6,070 nt of DNA from Candidatus Kaiserbacteria bacterium. GTDB taxonomy: Bacteria; Patescibacteriota; Minisyncoccia; Phycocordibacterales; UBA2100. Position numbers and translations under genes: made by a program. Of this stretch, positions 5,671 to 6,070 are shown piece by piece; position 1 is the stretch's first letter; each line of letters starts with the position of its first letter. The stretch is from the NCBI GenBank assembly GCA_024654165.1, contig JANLIP010000129.1:1-6070 (forward strand), given 5' to 3'. The notes under the pieces were generated by a model, which saw only the letters and a program-made list of their open reading frames with translations, made no database searches and was not told the DNA's origin.

Positions 5671-5678
5671 AGTCTACC
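5671..5678 (-). promoter_or_regulatory. -10-like box, leaderless spacing (carboxypeptidase paralogue)
   Basis: TAGACT on the minus strand (5676-5671) matches TATAAT at 4 of 6 positions, is preceded by TGG giving a TGn extension, and ends 8 nt before the ATG at 5662. No Shine-Dalgarno site is visible. This is the weakest of the five such boxes in the window. Confidence 0.35.
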
Positions 5679-5696
5679 ACGATGCGTGGATTTTTT
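5677..5696 (+). other. Small hairpin followed by T6
   Basis: Ccacg-atg-cgtgg (5677-5689) forms a perfect 5-bp stem, and six T follow at 5691-5696 on the plus strand. As a terminator it would act on plus-strand transcripts, but no plus-strand gene lies upstream. Because it abuts the -10 box of the minus-strand gene, an operator is an alternative. Chance is possible for so short a stem. Confidence 0.3.
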
Positions 5697-5698
5697 GT

Positions 5699-5750
5699 CT
5701 AGTAGTTAGTCCCTAGAAGCTAGAAGCTAGAAGCTAGAAGCTAGAAGCTA
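5699..5750. repeat. CTAGAAG heptamer tandem array
   Basis: Five perfect copies of ctagaag (5713-5747) plus a partial cta are preceded in the same 7-bp phase by the degenerate units ctagtag (5699-5705) and ttagtcc (5706-5712). The array ends 2 nt before the stop codon of the gene to its right, so it lies immediately at that gene's 3' end, and 36 nt before the start of the next gene. It is too short-period for CRISPR and has no spacers. Confidence 0.9.
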
Positions 5751-5752
5751 TT

Positions 5753-6070
5753 TCATACCGTCCCAAAACGGCGTCTGTCGTGAAGAAGCGAGAGGAATGC
5801 GAGTACGGCGAAGATAAATGGTATCCAGTAGCCGGGCAAATACAACTGCGCCATTTCCCAGAGGCTTACCCACTGGATAGAGACCGAGCCCGAAACGGTC
5901 GCGACATTATCAAGCAGTGCTTTATCTTGCGTCTTTACCGCCGTCTGCCAATCTTGCGCATATTTGATGTTTGCATCCGCATTCTTCAACTGTGATGCGT
6001 ACGATGAGTTCTCATTGGTAATCTGCTGATTCAGCGATACCAAGCTGTTTGATATATCTTGTATCTGGGC
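5753..6070 (-). CDS. Unrecognised helical protein with C-terminal membrane anchor (5'-truncated)
   Basis: 105 residues are visible. The frame stays open to the right edge, so the start is outside the window; the TTG at 6043 need not be the start. The first 60 or so residues are polar and helical with heptad-like spacing of hydrophobic residues (ISNSLVSLNQQI, ASQLKNADANIKYAQDW), suggesting a coiled coil or long helical hairpin. A hydrophobic segment then follows (about YWIPFIFAVLAFLSLL), and the protein ends with the basic tail HDRRRFGTV. By the positive-inside rule the tail is cytoplasmic and the helical part external. No family is recognised. The TGA stop is followed within 2 nt by the heptamer array. 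Confidence 0.7.
   Translation of the reverse strand, partial: AQIQDISNSLVSLNQQITNENSSYASQLKNADANIKYAQDWQTAVKTQDKALLDNVATVSGSVSIQWVSLWEMAQLYLPGYWIPFIFAVLAFLSLLHDRRRFGTV

Noticed and set aside
5677..5696. Terminator for the gene ending at 5753
   Set aside because: The hairpin plus T-run is oriented for plus-strand transcription, whereas that gene is on the minus strand, where the run is A and precedes the stem.
5699..5750. Possible CRISPR array
   Set aside because: The repeat unit is 7 bp and directly tandem, without spacers or cas genes.
1..6070. tRNA, rRNA, insertion sequence, integrase or attachment site
   Set aside because: I saw no cloverleaf with a GTTCRANYC-like T-arm, no rRNA-like stretch, and no transposase or integrase motifs on either strand.

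Overview
This window looks like a chromosomal fragment of an uncultivated small-genome bacterium of the Candidate Phyla Radiation (Patescibacteria, perhaps a Parcubacteria/Kaiserbacteria-like lineage). That placement is inference. It rests on a run of short genes for proteins with one N-terminal membrane anchor and an extracytoplasmic domain, on a Gmad2-domain protein and a duplicated 'CPDGSYVGRTGP' cysteine module of kinds I associate with these genomes, and on start codons without Shine-Dalgarno sequences. Stop codons are standard (TAG, TAA, TGA), so there is no sign of UGA recoding. No ribosomal or other phylogenetic marker is present.

Layout, left to right: the 3'-truncated start of a TspO/MBR-family membrane protein (minus, 385 to the left edge); an anchored protein with a C-terminal Gmad2 domain (minus, 417-1286), probably co-transcribed with TspO; a divergent intergenic region rich in TCATCA/TGATGA inverted repeats; an anchored hypothetical protein (plus, 1450-2007); a bidirectional terminator hairpin between convergent genes; an anchored cysteine-rich multidomain protein (minus, 2099-3016); a SanA/YdcF-like DUF218 protein (minus, 3074-3718); a spacer with a GC-rich hairpin; two tandem, paralogous, membrane-anchored M14-type zinc carboxypeptidases (minus, 3836-4732 and 4772-5662); and the 3' end of an unrecognised gene for a helical, C-terminally membrane-anchored protein (minus, entering from the right edge, ending at 5753).

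All products appear to sit in or outside the membrane, so the window reads as a cell-envelope neighbourhood. I see no defence system, mobile element or CRISPR. Three observations stand out. First, the upstream carboxypeptidase paralogue has lost the third zinc ligand (His to Tyr) and the catalytic Glu (Glu to Leu), while its tandem partner keeps both: an apparent enzyme/pseudoenzyme pair. Second, 7-bp-period repeats lie at the 3' ends of three consecutive genes; in one case they encode the last residues of the protein, and in another they form the whole spacer between the two peptidase genes. Third, five genes have a -10-like hexamer 6-8 nt before the start codon and no Shine-Dalgarno sequence, which suggests leaderless transcripts. 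The two genes with a visible start that lack such a box are the two sitting close behind a co-directional gene (31 and 39 nt).
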